From: an uncultured Clostridia bacterium
GTDB taxonomy: Bacteria > Bacillota > Clostridia > Christensenellales > CAG-314
Reading direction: 5' to 3'
DNA: 56,326 bases
Assembly: GCA_947625185.1 (NCBI GenBank)
Contig: CANQNJ010000006.1
Coordinates: 1-56,326 of the forward strand
The notes under the pieces are model-generated. The model saw only the letters and a program-made list of their open reading frames with translations. It was not told where the DNA came from and searched no databases. Numbering within the stretch: position 1 is the first letter of the stretch; each line of letters opens with the position of its first letter. Of the stretch, positions 27,079 through 36,800 are shown in pieces. Both the position numbers and the translations under genes were made by a program.

Positions 27079-27657
27079 TCAAGCGGCGGCGATTTTCCGC
27101 CCGTGTTCGTACAGAAGTATCAATTTGTCCCCCTTGACGAGGCAGCCGCGATCGCAGTATACCCACATCGGCTTGTCGCTATGCGAGTCGGAGTAATAGC
27201 AGTCCGGCACGACGTCGCCCATATCGCGGCGAAAATACTCCACCTTGTAGCTGCCGTGACAATGCCTCCCCGTCAATTTTCCGCGGGGAGAAAAATCCGT
27301 TGCTATGCACTTGACGCCCAACCGTCTACACGCCTCACCCACGAGAAAAACGGGTGTGGCGGAAACGATAACGTCGTCGTCGCGTTTGCGGTCAAGATAC
27401 CAACTCTTGATGCGGGACATATTCTTATCCCAAAATTTTGCAACAAATCGATCTACGCGCGGAACGAAAATGACAAAACCTTCGAGCAAAAGTAAATAAA
27501 TGTTCTTATTGAGGATACGCACCGCTCTCAACAAAAACGCAATCAACAGAACGGGCAGATATAACAAAAGATATGGTAGCCGTATCGTGCAGAAAATAGA
27601 AAAGCGGCGCATAGAATTGCCGCGAAATATTGTGTCATCGAAATCATAGCTACTCAT
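27079..27657 (-). CDS. HAD-IB superfamily phosphatase, membrane-associated
   Basis: 192 residues. HAD motif I is at the very start (DFDDT, nucleophile D5 and D7), motif II is SAT (VIVSATP) and motif III is YYSDSHSD. Two hydrophobic segments (about residues 24-48 and 52-68) form a membrane-facing cap. The family includes phosphoserine-phosphatase-like enzymes; substrate unknown. The motif I position requires the ATG at 27657, yet no Shine-Dalgarno sequence precedes it and the -10 box ends only six bases upstream, so the mRNA may be leaderless. Confidence 0.85.
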   Translation of the reverse strand: MSSYDFDDTIFRGNSMRRFSIFCTIRLPYLLLYLPVLLIAFLLRAVRILNKNIYLLLLEGFVIFVPRVDRFVAKFWDKNMSRIKSWYLDRKRDDDVIVSATPVFLVGEACRRLGVKCIATDFSPRGKLTGRHCHGSYKVEYFRRDMGDVVPDCYYSDSHSDKPMWVYCDRGCLVKGDKLILLYEHGRKIAAA

Positions 27658-27663
27658 GATTGT

Positions 27664-27692
27664 ATTATACCATACCGAAATAATTTTATCAA
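27664..27692 (-). promoter_or_regulatory. Promoter of the HAD phosphatase gene
   Basis: Minus strand TTGATA, 17-base spacer, TATAAT. The expected start, seven bases past the -10 box, falls on the A of the ATG. Confidence 0.75.
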
Positions 27693-27705
27693 GCGGTTAC
27701 GGCAA

Positions 27706-27731
27706 TATTAAAGGCTCCCCGAAGGAAGCCT
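27706..27731 (-). terminator. Terminator of the ABC/beta-helix operon
   Basis: AGGCTTCC, loop TTCG, GGGAGCCT with one mismatch, then a short U-rich tail, 17 bases past the stop. Confidence 0.7.
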
Positions 27732-27747
27732 AATAATATTTAACAAC

Positions 27748-30700
27748 TTATCTGAACGGTACCGCCGCAACGTCATAGTTTGCGTCATCCTGCCAGGCTC
27801 GGTTGTTGGGGCTTGTACTCTCGTACATAAAGAAGCGGAAGTCCTGATTTCCCGCGGCGAGAGGAAGGTATTGAGCCACCACTCCCGCGTCGCCGTCCGC
27901 GCCTTCGAGGTCGGAAATATTGATGACAAATTCTTTAAGTCCGAGCTTTCGGTCGCCGCTCAATGCGGATATATCCACCTGCGAATAGTTTCTGCCGCCG
28001 CCGTACAACGCTATTCCGCCGTGAACAAACTTGCTGCCGTTCTCCGCCTCCACTATGGAGCCGACTTTATCCGGTTGCGTAGCGTTCATATAGTCTATCA
28101 TAACCGCAAGGTCGAGTTTCAGTTCGAAGCCGCCCGTGCTGCTGCCGAGATCCGACTTGATGAGCGTATCGCTGTTTACGTTGTCGAGGTTCTTCCAATC
28201 GTACATACGGACGTCGCCGGAGAGCCTCAATATCGACGGAAAGGATGTTCCGCCGACGTGGTTCCAACCTACGAGGAAATCGCCGTAGTCGCCGCCCACA
28301 AATCTGCTGTCGGGGCAAAGCATCTCGCCCGCAAAGTTGGTCTCGACGCCCACGCAGAACAAACCGCTCTTTTCGAGGACGCTGTCCGTCAACGTAACGT
28401 CCGTCATCACATATGTGTTGTAGAAATAGTCGTCGTCGAGGTAGACGTCGTCCTGCTTGTCGTAATAGTTGCCGCTGCGGTCGGTAAACCTCGGTTCTCT
28501 GTTGGGCGACGCTCCCGAGCGCAACGCGCGGTTGGTGCCTATTTTCAGCACGAATTCGCGGCTGTGCGAGAGTACGCAGCCCTCGATGTGCGCCACCGCC
28601 CTGTCCTGAGAGGTAACGGTGCTTTGGGACAGCGCGTTTACAAAGTAACGGTCGCCGTTGCGATTGCCTCCGTATACGCGGACGACGTTTCTGCCGTTAC
28701 GCACGCGGCAATTGATGACGTTGACGTCGGCGTTGATCTCCAATACCGTGCCGATGTACTCCAATCTGGTGAGGTCGTCCTTGCCCGTCTCGGGGTCGGT
28801 GCGCGAGCTGTCGCTGCAACCCAACAAAGTGGCGTTGTGGATAGTTACGCCGTCCGTGCGGCAAAGGAATACTATATTATCCTGCGCCGCCACCGACGCC
28901 ACCCCGCCGAAATTGACAAGATACAGCGGACCCATGAATATCGTCGGCGTATCGGTGCTGTCCACGGCGTGAGCGAAATACTCGCCGCAGACGGAGTGTC
29001 CGTTGCCGTAAACGTCGTTTTTGAATTCCACCACATAATTAACAACGGCGTCGGCTTCATGCCCGATATCCTTGTAATACTCGATATTGTAGGTGGACTT
29101 CATCTTTTTGAGCATTGCAAGGCGTTGATCGGGAGGCAGCGGCGAACCGTCGTCGTATGTGCCGAGCATAATATCAGCGCCGAGTACTATCGGATTGCCG
29201 GCATCCGTCTCCGCAAACAGTTGATTGCTCGTAGTCACCTCCACCGCTTCGTTGTCCACGGTGAGGGGGATATGCAGTTCGTAGGGGTCATCCTCGCGCC
29301 AATCGGCGTTGCCCTTCCAGGACGCGGTAAGCGTTACGAGACCTTTACCGAGGATTTCAAGGAAAATGCAATTGTTCGTTTCGTCGACGAGGATATTGCC
29401 CTGTTCGTCCGTGGCGATACGCGCAAGTCCGTTGTCGCTGAGCGAATAGTCGAAGTCGTTGACTCCGTCGGATAGCGCACCCGCGGGGCTGTGGGCGTTG
29501 ATGGGCACGGGGTACAGGTTGCTCTCCTTGACGTTGCTGCCGTTGTATCTGTAACCGGGCACCGCCAGGCTCTTGGCAAGTCCGAGGTTGGTATCCACGC
29601 TTGTGGCGCCGACGACGTTATTGATGACTTCCACTTCCACTTCCTTGGCGTCGATATTGGGTATGGGTTCACCGTCGCGGTAAGCCTCCGCCAACAGGAT
29701 AAACTTGTCCCGTTCGTGAGCGGTCATCGTGCATACGGAACCGTCCTCATTGAGGGTGCGATCCAACGTCGTCTCGTCGCCGAGGTTGATGAAGTCCCAC
29801 TTGTATTCCACTCCCGAGGCGACCTCGACGGGTACCGCATAGAAGGATATCTCCGTGCCGAGCAATATATTGGTGCCGTTGTCTATATTGAAATTGGGTA
29901 TATCGGTGCGAATGGTAAAGTCAAATTCCACCGCGTTTACGTTGACGACCTTGCGCGCGCTGCCCGCGTTGACGGTAAACAAATAGCTGTCTCCGTCCCG
30001 AGCGTCGGGGATCAATGCGCTGACCTTGTAGCCGTGTTCCACGCCTTCCACCTTCTCGACGACGATATCCGCGTCGGGCAAAGCTTCGCAATGCACGGCG
30101 GGCTGCTCGGCGGACTCCACATAGAACACTGCCGCACCGGACAGCGTGTCGAAGCGGACGGTAATGTTGTTGGCGGTACTGCCGTTGACGGAAATGCCGC
30201 CCTCCGTCAAGCCGTTATTGGCGACGGCGAGTTCGACGTGCTTGCGCAATTCGCCGTCAACTCCGCCGGGGATCCTTACGTCGAAGCCGACGTCCCCCGT
30301 AAAGGGCAGCAGAACGTTTCCGCGGGCGGGATCCGTCACCGCAAAGCCCTTGGTGATATTGAATATGGGGCTGATGTGCGTATTGGGTTTAAGTTTGACG
30401 TCGAAGCCGTAAGTGCCCGTCTGGACATCCGCCGTGTACCCGTCCTCCGCGGAGAGCAGCAGATTGTCTTTGCTCAAAGCGTCGTTGTACATAGAGAAAT
30501 CCAACGCGTACGGTTTGGAAGAGCCGACGATGACCGTGATACTGTCCTCGTAAGCGCCGTCCTTGCTCACGGCGACGACGCGCACCGTACCGACGCCGTT
30601 TGCGACGATTCGGTCGGAGCGATAACTCGAATCGCTTCTTCTTACTTCCACTACGCCGCCCGCAGCCGCTTCCTCTGCCGAGACAGAGCCGCTTATCAGT

Positions 30701-30942
30701 TCGTAGCGGTACTCAAAGGAGGGATTGGTGGCGTTATTAGGGGTGACAACGGGGGTGATCTCATAGCTGCCGTCGTAGTCGGCAAGATCTATGCTGATGG
30801 TATCGTTGGGGTAGCGTTCCATTATCTCTATGCCGTTGACGGAAATGTTGACGTTGAGGCTGGACACGTTGACCGCGCCGTACACCACAAGCACAAACAA
30901 AATGGGCAAAACCATCATCAAAGCAATCATATTTTTTCTCAT
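27748..30942 (-). CDS. Large membrane-anchored Ig-like/beta-helix surface protein
   Basis: 1064 residues. One N-terminal membrane helix (about residues 5-27, no lipobox) anchors a large outer part. Residues about 30-140 resemble a bacterial Ig-like (Big) domain (TPVVTPNNATNPSFEY, ANGVGTVRVVAVSKDG). More beta modules follow, and from about 630 to 950 there is a parallel beta-helix-like region (YGNGHSVCGEY, DGVTIHNATLLGCS, VNVINCRVRNG). Function unknown. It overlaps the ABC permease by four bases (ATGA), so it is likely an accessory or substrate-related part of that transporter. Confidence 0.75.
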   Translation of the reverse strand: MRKNMIALMMVLPILFVLVVYGAVNVSSLNVNISVNGIEIMERYPNDTISIDLADYDGSYEITPVVTPNNATNPSFEYRYELISGSVSAEEAAAGGVVEVRRSDSSYRSDRIVANGVGTVRVVAVSKDGAYEDSITVIVGSSKPYALDFSMYNDALSKDNLLLSAEDGYTADVQTGTYGFDVKLKPNTHISPIFNITKGFAVTDPARGNVLLPFTGDVGFDVRIPGGVDGELRKHVELAVANNGLTEGGISVNGSTANNITVRFDTLSGAAVFYVESAEQPAVHCEALPDADIVVEKVEGVEHGYKVSALIPDARDGDSYLFTVNAGSARKVVNVNAVEFDFTIRTDIPNFNIDNGTNILLGTEISFYAVPVEVASGVEYKWDFINLGDETTLDRTLNEDGSVCTMTAHERDKFILLAEAYRDGEPIPNIDAKEVEVEVINNVVGATSVDTNLGLAKSLAVPGYRYNGSNVKESNLYPVPINAHSPAGALSDGVNDFDYSLSDNGLARIATDEQGNILVDETNNCIFLEILGKGLVTLTASWKGNADWREDDPYELHIPLTVDNEAVEVTTSNQLFAETDAGNPIVLGADIMLGTYDDGSPLPPDQRLAMLKKMKSTYNIEYYKDIGHEADAVVNYVVEFKNDVYGNGHSVCGEYFAHAVDSTDTPTIFMGPLYLVNFGGVASVAAQDNIVFLCRTDGVTIHNATLLGCSDSSRTDPETGKDDLTRLEYIGTVLEINADVNVINCRVRNGRNVVRVYGGNRNGDRYFVNALSQSTVTSQDRAVAHIEGCVLSHSREFVLKIGTNRALRSGASPNREPRFTDRSGNYYDKQDDVYLDDDYFYNTYVMTDVTLTDSVLEKSGLFCVGVETNFAGEMLCPDSRFVGGDYGDFLVGWNHVGGTSFPSILRLSGDVRMYDWKNLDNVNSDTLIKSDLGSSTGGFELKLDLAVMIDYMNATQPDKVGSIVEAENGSKFVHGGIALYGGGRNYSQVDISALSGDRKLGLKEFVINISDLEGADGDAGVVAQYLPLAAGNQDFRFFMYESTSPNNRAWQDDANYDVAAVPFR

Positions 30943-32627
30943 AGACCGCCACCTCCGCTAAACTCGCGATACCTGACGCCCAATTTGCTTATCACGTACA
31001 GGTAACTCAACACCGCAATAACGGCGGAAATTACGCCCACTATCAGGTAGGTGAGAAATTCCAACCCCGCCACGAGACGCAATGCAAACAGCAAACGTAT
31101 CAACAGCACGCTGCCGCCTATAACAAAAGAGGAAACCATACCCACGACTATGATGACGGAGACGGTATTGCCCGATTCCTTGATCTCGCCGTCCTCCTCG
31201 GTGGAGAACTTGGCGTGATTGAAGTCGTAACGCGTGGCAAAGCAAATCTGCGCAAAACTGCACAGCAATCCGCCCAACAGTATAAACAGCGATTGCCACC
31301 ACGCCACATAACCGAATGCGGCAAGCAGCGTCGCGGAAATAAGCTGCGAAATCGCCGTTACCAACAAGCACAGCGCCACCTTGCTGAAAAACACCTGTTT
31401 GTATCCCAGAGGATACGCCTTGACGGAGAAGAACATCTCGCCGTCGCGGCTGATATTCGTGGAGCAGAACACATTGGTAAGCGAGCCGAACATCAACGTA
31501 AGAAAGACGGCTATTTCCAGATTGCAGTTCATACCGATGAGCTTCTCCACTATCGAGGAGCCTATCGTCATACAGAAATACACCATCAAGGGCATTATTA
31601 TTGCCACGCTGAAATAGCTGAATGTGTATGATGGGGTACGGAAAATCAGCAAAAAGTCCTTTTTCATAAGGGCGAAGAAGGGATTGCGCTTGGGCGCGAC
31701 AGTCTGCTTGCGGCGAAGGAAATTGACGTCGCCCGCGATACGCGACTGCATCACCCACACCATCAAGCGGTGAATGACAAGCATCGATATGGCAAGGCAC
31801 ACAAGCACAAGTCCCCACAGGCACAATCCCGCGATGACGAGGTTGTTGCCCATAAGGATATCGGCGCACCACACGGCGGGGTACAGGTATGTCGTAAGTT
31901 TCTGCAAGAAGTTCATCACGCGCTCGTTGAAGAAGAATCTGAGCGAGTCGCCGAGAAGCATATCTCTCACGGCGTTAAGCACCACGGAATACAGATAGAA
32001 GCCCGCAGCCAACAGCACCGTGATGATGATGAAATACAGCACGAAGCGGTTTTTCAAAAACTGCTTGACGGCGTGGAAGGGCATTGCCACCAACGCGCCG
32101 ATAGCTATGGATATGAGGGGCAGCACCAGACAGAACACCGCCGTCATAACGTAGAACATAGCGCCCTGCGCCATCTGCGCCGCCACGACGATATTGACGA
32201 CCAATACGCACGCGGCGCTGATAACAAGCTGATTGAAATATATGGATACAAGCTTGGCTATAAACACCGTGCTTGCGCCGAGGGGCATTGCGACAAGCAG
32301 CTTCATATCGTCCGCGTCGAAAAATTGACGGTTGATCTGACTGACGCTGCCTATCACCATAAACAGCAATATGATAGTGTACACCATCGACAGCAGTTCG
32401 TACATACGCGCTTCCGGTTGCAGCGCGCCGTTCGTCTTGACTGCGAGGTAGATATCGGTAAACCTGCCGAAGAATATCACGAACACCGCCAGGAAGATAA
32501 CGATGATCGCCCAACGGATGATAAATCCGAACGCGTCGAAGTTGCCCTTCTTGTAGGCGGAGCTGCGTTCCTGAGCGCCCTTGCGCAGCAAGGTACCCAC
32601 TTGTTTGAAATTAATCTTGTCCTTCAT
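30939..32627 (-). CDS. ABC transporter permease (ABC-2/exporter type)
   Basis: 562 residues, about twelve predicted membrane helices in two halves, with no ATPase domain. The N-terminal MKDKINFKQVGTLL is typical of large Firmicutes ABC-2-like permeases. It overlaps the ATPase gene by 17 bases and the beta-helix gene by four, so the three are one translational unit. Substrate unknown; ABC-2-type exporters move lipids, polysaccharides or peptides outward. Confidence 0.88.
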   Translation of the reverse strand: MKDKINFKQVGTLLRKGAQERSSAYKKGNFDAFGFIIRWAIIVIFLAVFVIFFGRFTDIYLAVKTNGALQPEARMYELLSMVYTIILLFMVIGSVSQINRQFFDADDMKLLVAMPLGASTVFIAKLVSIYFNQLVISAACVLVVNIVVAAQMAQGAMFYVMTAVFCLVLPLISIAIGALVAMPFHAVKQFLKNRFVLYFIIITVLLAAGFYLYSVVLNAVRDMLLGDSLRFFFNERVMNFLQKLTTYLYPAVWCADILMGNNLVIAGLCLWGLVLVCLAISMLVIHRLMVWVMQSRIAGDVNFLRRKQTVAPKRNPFFALMKKDFLLIFRTPSYTFSYFSVAIIMPLMVYFCMTIGSSIVEKLIGMNCNLEIAVFLTLMFGSLTNVFCSTNISRDGEMFFSVKAYPLGYKQVFFSKVALCLLVTAISQLISATLLAAFGYVAWWQSLFILLGGLLCSFAQICFATRYDFNHAKFSTEEDGEIKESGNTVSVIIVVGMVSSFVIGGSVLLIRLLFALRLVAGLEFLTYLIVGVISAVIAVLSYLYVISKLGVRYREFSGGGGL

Positions 32628-33795
32628 GTTTCAAGAAATACTCCTCAAAGTCGAAAGTGGGATCTACCGTCATGATACGCTTGATATTGAGTTCGTCCAA
32701 TTGGCAGCCTGTACGCAGCAGCACCACTCGGTCGCACATTTTGGCGACGGTGATAAGCGCGTGAGAAGAGAAAATGATACAATTGCCCGCGTCGGCGTAA
32801 TCGCGCATAAATATCTGCACGGCGTGCATCGTGCGGGGGTCGAGACCCGTCATAGGCTCGTCCAACACCCACAGCTTGGGGTGATGGATAAGACTGCCCA
32901 TCATGCAGATCTTCTGCCGCATACCGTGCGAATAGCTGCTGATGAGGTTGTTGATGGCGTAACCGAGTTGAAACACTTCTTCCAGCTCGGCTATGCGCTG
33001 CTTGCGCACCTCGGTGGGGACCTTGTACACGTCCGCCATAAACGCCAGGTATTGCATACCCGTCATCTTGACGAAAACCGCGTGGTTGTCCGTTACAAAG
33101 CCCATGTTGGCTTTTGCCGCGATGGGGTCCTTGACGATATCCCTGTCGCAGATGGATATCGTGCCACGATCGAAGGGCAGCATACCCTCCAAGCACTTCA
33201 ACGTGGTAGATTTGCCCGCGCCGTTGTGACCGAGCAAGCCCACGATCTCGCCTTCGTAGCAGTGGAAATTGACGTCCGCCACCGCCCAATCGGCTTTCTT
33301 GGAATACTTCTTGTACAACCCGTCGACGGCTACCACCACCTTGGCGTCCTCGTCGTGAACGGTATGCACCGCCATTATTTCCTCGGCGATCTCCTCGGTT
33401 ATCTCGTCCGAAGAGGTCAAGCCGTGTTCTTCCAGGATCTGCTCCACGGTGTCTGCGGCGGACTCCGACGATTGCTCGCCCGCCTCATCAGCCGGATCCT
33501 GCGCGTCGCCTTGATCTTGCGACGGCTCGTCGCCGTCATCCGACTGTTGTTCCAGCGTGGCGGCAAATTGCTCTATGCGGTCGGCAAACGCCTCCGCCTC
33601 ATCGTCGTCGGCTGCGTCCGATACGCCCGCAAGCAGTTCGTCGAGGCTCTCGCCCTCCGTCTGCGCAACGTCCTGTTCATCCTGATTCGGCAGCGGCTGC
33701 TGCTGCGAGAGCTTGTTCTCGTCCGTTTGCGGAGCCGCTTGCTCGACATTGTTGCTTATATTTTTGCTCGCTTTTGTTTTTTTGTGAGAATTCAC
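32611..33795 (-). CDS. ABC transporter ATP-binding protein with long acidic N-terminal extension
   Basis: 394 residues. Residues 1-150 are low-complexity and rich in D, E, Q, A and S, predicted disordered. The ABC ATPase follows: Walker A GHNGAGKST at 189-197, signature SYSHGMRQK, Walker B LWVLDEP and a switch His (SSHAL). Standard ATPases of this class are about 240-310 residues, so the acidic leader is extra. Translation starts at GTG behind GGAGG. It powers the permease next to it. Confidence 0.92.
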   Translation of the reverse strand: MNSHKKTKASKNISNNVEQAAPQTDENKLSQQQPLPNQDEQDVAQTEGESLDELLAGVSDAADDDEAEAFADRIEQFAATLEQQSDDGDEPSQDQGDAQDPADEAGEQSSESAADTVEQILEEHGLTSSDEITEEIAEEIMAVHTVHDEDAKVVVAVDGLYKKYSKKADWAVADVNFHCYEGEIVGLLGHNGAGKSTTLKCLEGMLPFDRGTISICDRDIVKDPIAAKANMGFVTDNHAVFVKMTGMQYLAFMADVYKVPTEVRKQRIAELEEVFQLGYAINNLISSYSHGMRQKICMMGSLIHHPKLWVLDEPMTGLDPRTMHAVQIFMRDYADAGNCIIFSSHALITVAKMCDRVVLLRTGCQLDELNIKRIMTVDPTFDFEEYFLKHEGQD

Positions 33796-33835
33796 GTTAG
33801 TTTTCCTCCGTAGGGGTTTTGTTTTTGTTATTGTC

Positions 33836-33862
33836 GCTTCACGGGCAACTTGCCCGTGAAGC
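33836..33862. repeat. Perfect hairpin between the giant lipoprotein and ABC genes
   Basis: GCTTCACGGGCAA pairs with TTGCCCGTGAAGC around a single base. There is no U-run on the minus strand, so it is a weak terminator at best; it may be a processing or attenuation site in the 86-base gap. Confidence 0.55.
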
Positions 33863-33881
33863 CAACAATCATAATGTTAAT

Positions 33882-36800
33882 CTAATTAAGTTGTATTTGC
33901 CCTGTGGTATAAATCCATTCAATGGTATATAAGATTTCATCCCAAGTAATATTGCCTTTGCCGACAGCGACTTTGAGATATTTCCAAGGCAACGCATTGA
34001 ACAGATCTTCCGTCATCAAATCTTTGAAATCTTCGTAAGTATATACGCCGTAAGTTTCAATATCAGCCCGCATTGCTTCTTCGTCATACTTCATATCATC
34101 GTCAAATTCAAAGATATTGGTAAAGTTCTCGCTGTTTGTCGGCCATGCCGTTATAGACAGCAAACCATTAGTCACAATGTCCATATTGAACAGTGATGTC
34201 GGTGAATAAACTCTGACATATTCCGTGATGTTCTCATAGCCGGTCAAAGTAACTTCTCCGCTCACATATTCGCCGTTAATATAGTTCACCTTGACAAAGT
34301 TGTGTCCTATATAATCGCCGGCGTTGCTTTCGTTGAAATAGACATACTTGTTCAAGGTTTTATCAAACAATCCGTGTTCATAATTGATACCTAATGTTGT
34401 GCCATCCGAGAAGTAGAGATACGTAATCGTGTACCAATCGGCATCATTACCGGCGTGAATATTAGACCACAACTCGCACATCTCATACTTACCCGTATAA
34501 TGATTGAATACGAGTACTTTGTCGGTGGGCAACAAATCCTCAACAGGTTTTTGCGTACCGTCGGCAAGAGTTATCAGCGTACCTTCGACAATACAGGAGC
34601 CAGTTCTCCTTGCTGTAATAGTCACTGTCTTTCCTGCCGCAGGCATATAAAACGAACCCGAAGCTGATGAAGTTTTACTTATATTGTCTCCTGCATCTCT
34701 TGATCCTGTTATTTGAGCTGCTTGATCATTTCCAATACCATCTAACGATATCGTATAAGTAATTTTGGTATCTGGACGGAAGTAATACGTTTTGGCATCT
34801 TCTGCGTTAATTTTATTTCCCCCATCTGGTGTTAATGTTACAGAAACAGAAGAAAGTGCACTTGCTGTAATGTTAGTTTTTATATTTGCCTTTTGCCCCC
34901 ATTGAGCAACAAGAACAAGAACTCCATCTGACAAATATTCGTCTGTAATAACCGTGCTAGCATTAACCTCTTGTTTGTTGGCATCTGCAATCCATTTTAC
35001 GAAATAGTACTCTTTTCCATAATTATCAATTCCTTCAATCAAGTTTGTAGCTTCGGACAAATCCACTGTTTCACCGATGGATCCGGTTTCTGTAGTGGGT
35101 AGCGACGCTTCTCCACCAATCAATTCATCGTTGTAACGCTCGTTGTTGTTATACTGAATTGAGAACAATCCTTCTTTAACAAACTTGGCATAAATAGTTA
35201 TTGTACCTTCTGCATATCGATTAGAAACATCAAGATTATTGATGTTATCGTTGTTTATTGCCGATATCGGTTCTGAACAATTACTGTCCAAATACCAACC
35301 GCTAAATACCATTCCCGGTACGACACTTGTAAGGTCAGGGAGCATTGTTGTGGTGCCATATTGCCAAATAATGTCTTGTAGATAATTGGACACATCAGCC
35401 ACACCGCCAAGATAAGAAATATCAAATATTACATCATATTTTATCTTTTCCCAACCAGCATAGACTGAAACAACTTCTCCCGCTTCAATAGACCTTGATT
35501 GCCCAACCACAGAATTGTTACAATTTGCATCGTAGTACCAACCAGTAAAAACATGATACTCTCGAGTTGGGTCTTCGGTGGTGATTGTTCCATCGGTAAG
35601 CATTCCTGTATACTCATCATTGGAATTGCCATTAAGTACCCCACCATTACTGTCGCCGTTAGCATTGTATTCTACATAATAGTTGGTTGTTTGCCAACCA
35701 AAACTTTCTCCTACTTTCTTTGAAGTAAATGATTGGGCACCGCTAATTGTTTGATTGAGAACTCCAATAGATAAAGTGTTCGTTTTAGTATTATAAATGT
35801 TTAATTCCAAGTACTTGGTATATGTCGTCCAACCAATATTCGGTGATGATGTGCGAAGTTCATACGAACTTGTTTGAGCATTACCCGTCACCTCAATTCT
35901 CGCACCCTCTTGTGTAGTCTGAACATATCCGCCAATCTTTTGTACCTTTAACGTACCATCTACAATCAACTTGCCAGCGCCTTTACCCGATTCATAACTT
36001 GAATGAGCAGCAACCGTTCCATCTTGAGGATCCTTGAAATTTGCATCATACACAAATATTTCTGGCACATTGAATGTAACACCGCTATCAACTTTGATTT
36101 CTCCGCCAGGCAGTATCTTGATTTTTTGTGTGCTAGATGTTACAACGGCTTCCGTACCGTCTTGTGCTTTATGAAATTGGATGTTATAGTACCAAGTGAT
36201 CGGGAACATAACCTTTTCCGTTGAAACTTTCACCGTAAGAAAGAGAGTCACTTCCAAAGATACAGCATTTATATTTATATCACCGTAAACATCCCACTTA
36301 GTCACATGTGTTTTTTCATTAAATTTAGCAACAAATTGGGAACCTTGTGCTAATTTGAAAAAACTATCGTTGGCAGATCCGACCATGTTAATATCTGTTT
36401 CGTTGTCTTTGGAGGCGGCATACAGATCGGCATGTCCCAAAAGGGTAGCACCGTAATTGATTATTAATTGCGCCGAGATATTCTCCATGTAATAGCGATT
36501 GAATGGCGATCCCTTCATATTATCGTTGATATTGCTAAAATGTGTTCCACCGCGATGTTCTACAACGATAAAGGGCATCATGAATTTACCTGAATTCATT
36601 GTTACTGATGATTTGTTATTTTCGGTCTCCTCCACAATGAATCCATAAGCATTAATATTCCCGATAGAAATTATTTGAGCATTTGCTTGCATAGTAATTT
36701 GAGCATAATCCCCTGCTGTGCAGCCGGAATAACCGCCCTGTTGTCCTGTCGTGATACCGCCAATCGTAATAGTGCCGTTGTTATAAATTGTTATACCCTC

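Noticed and set aside
33836..33862. Hairpin called as a strong terminator of the giant gene
   Set aside because: There is no U-run on the minus strand, so it is listed only as a hairpin.
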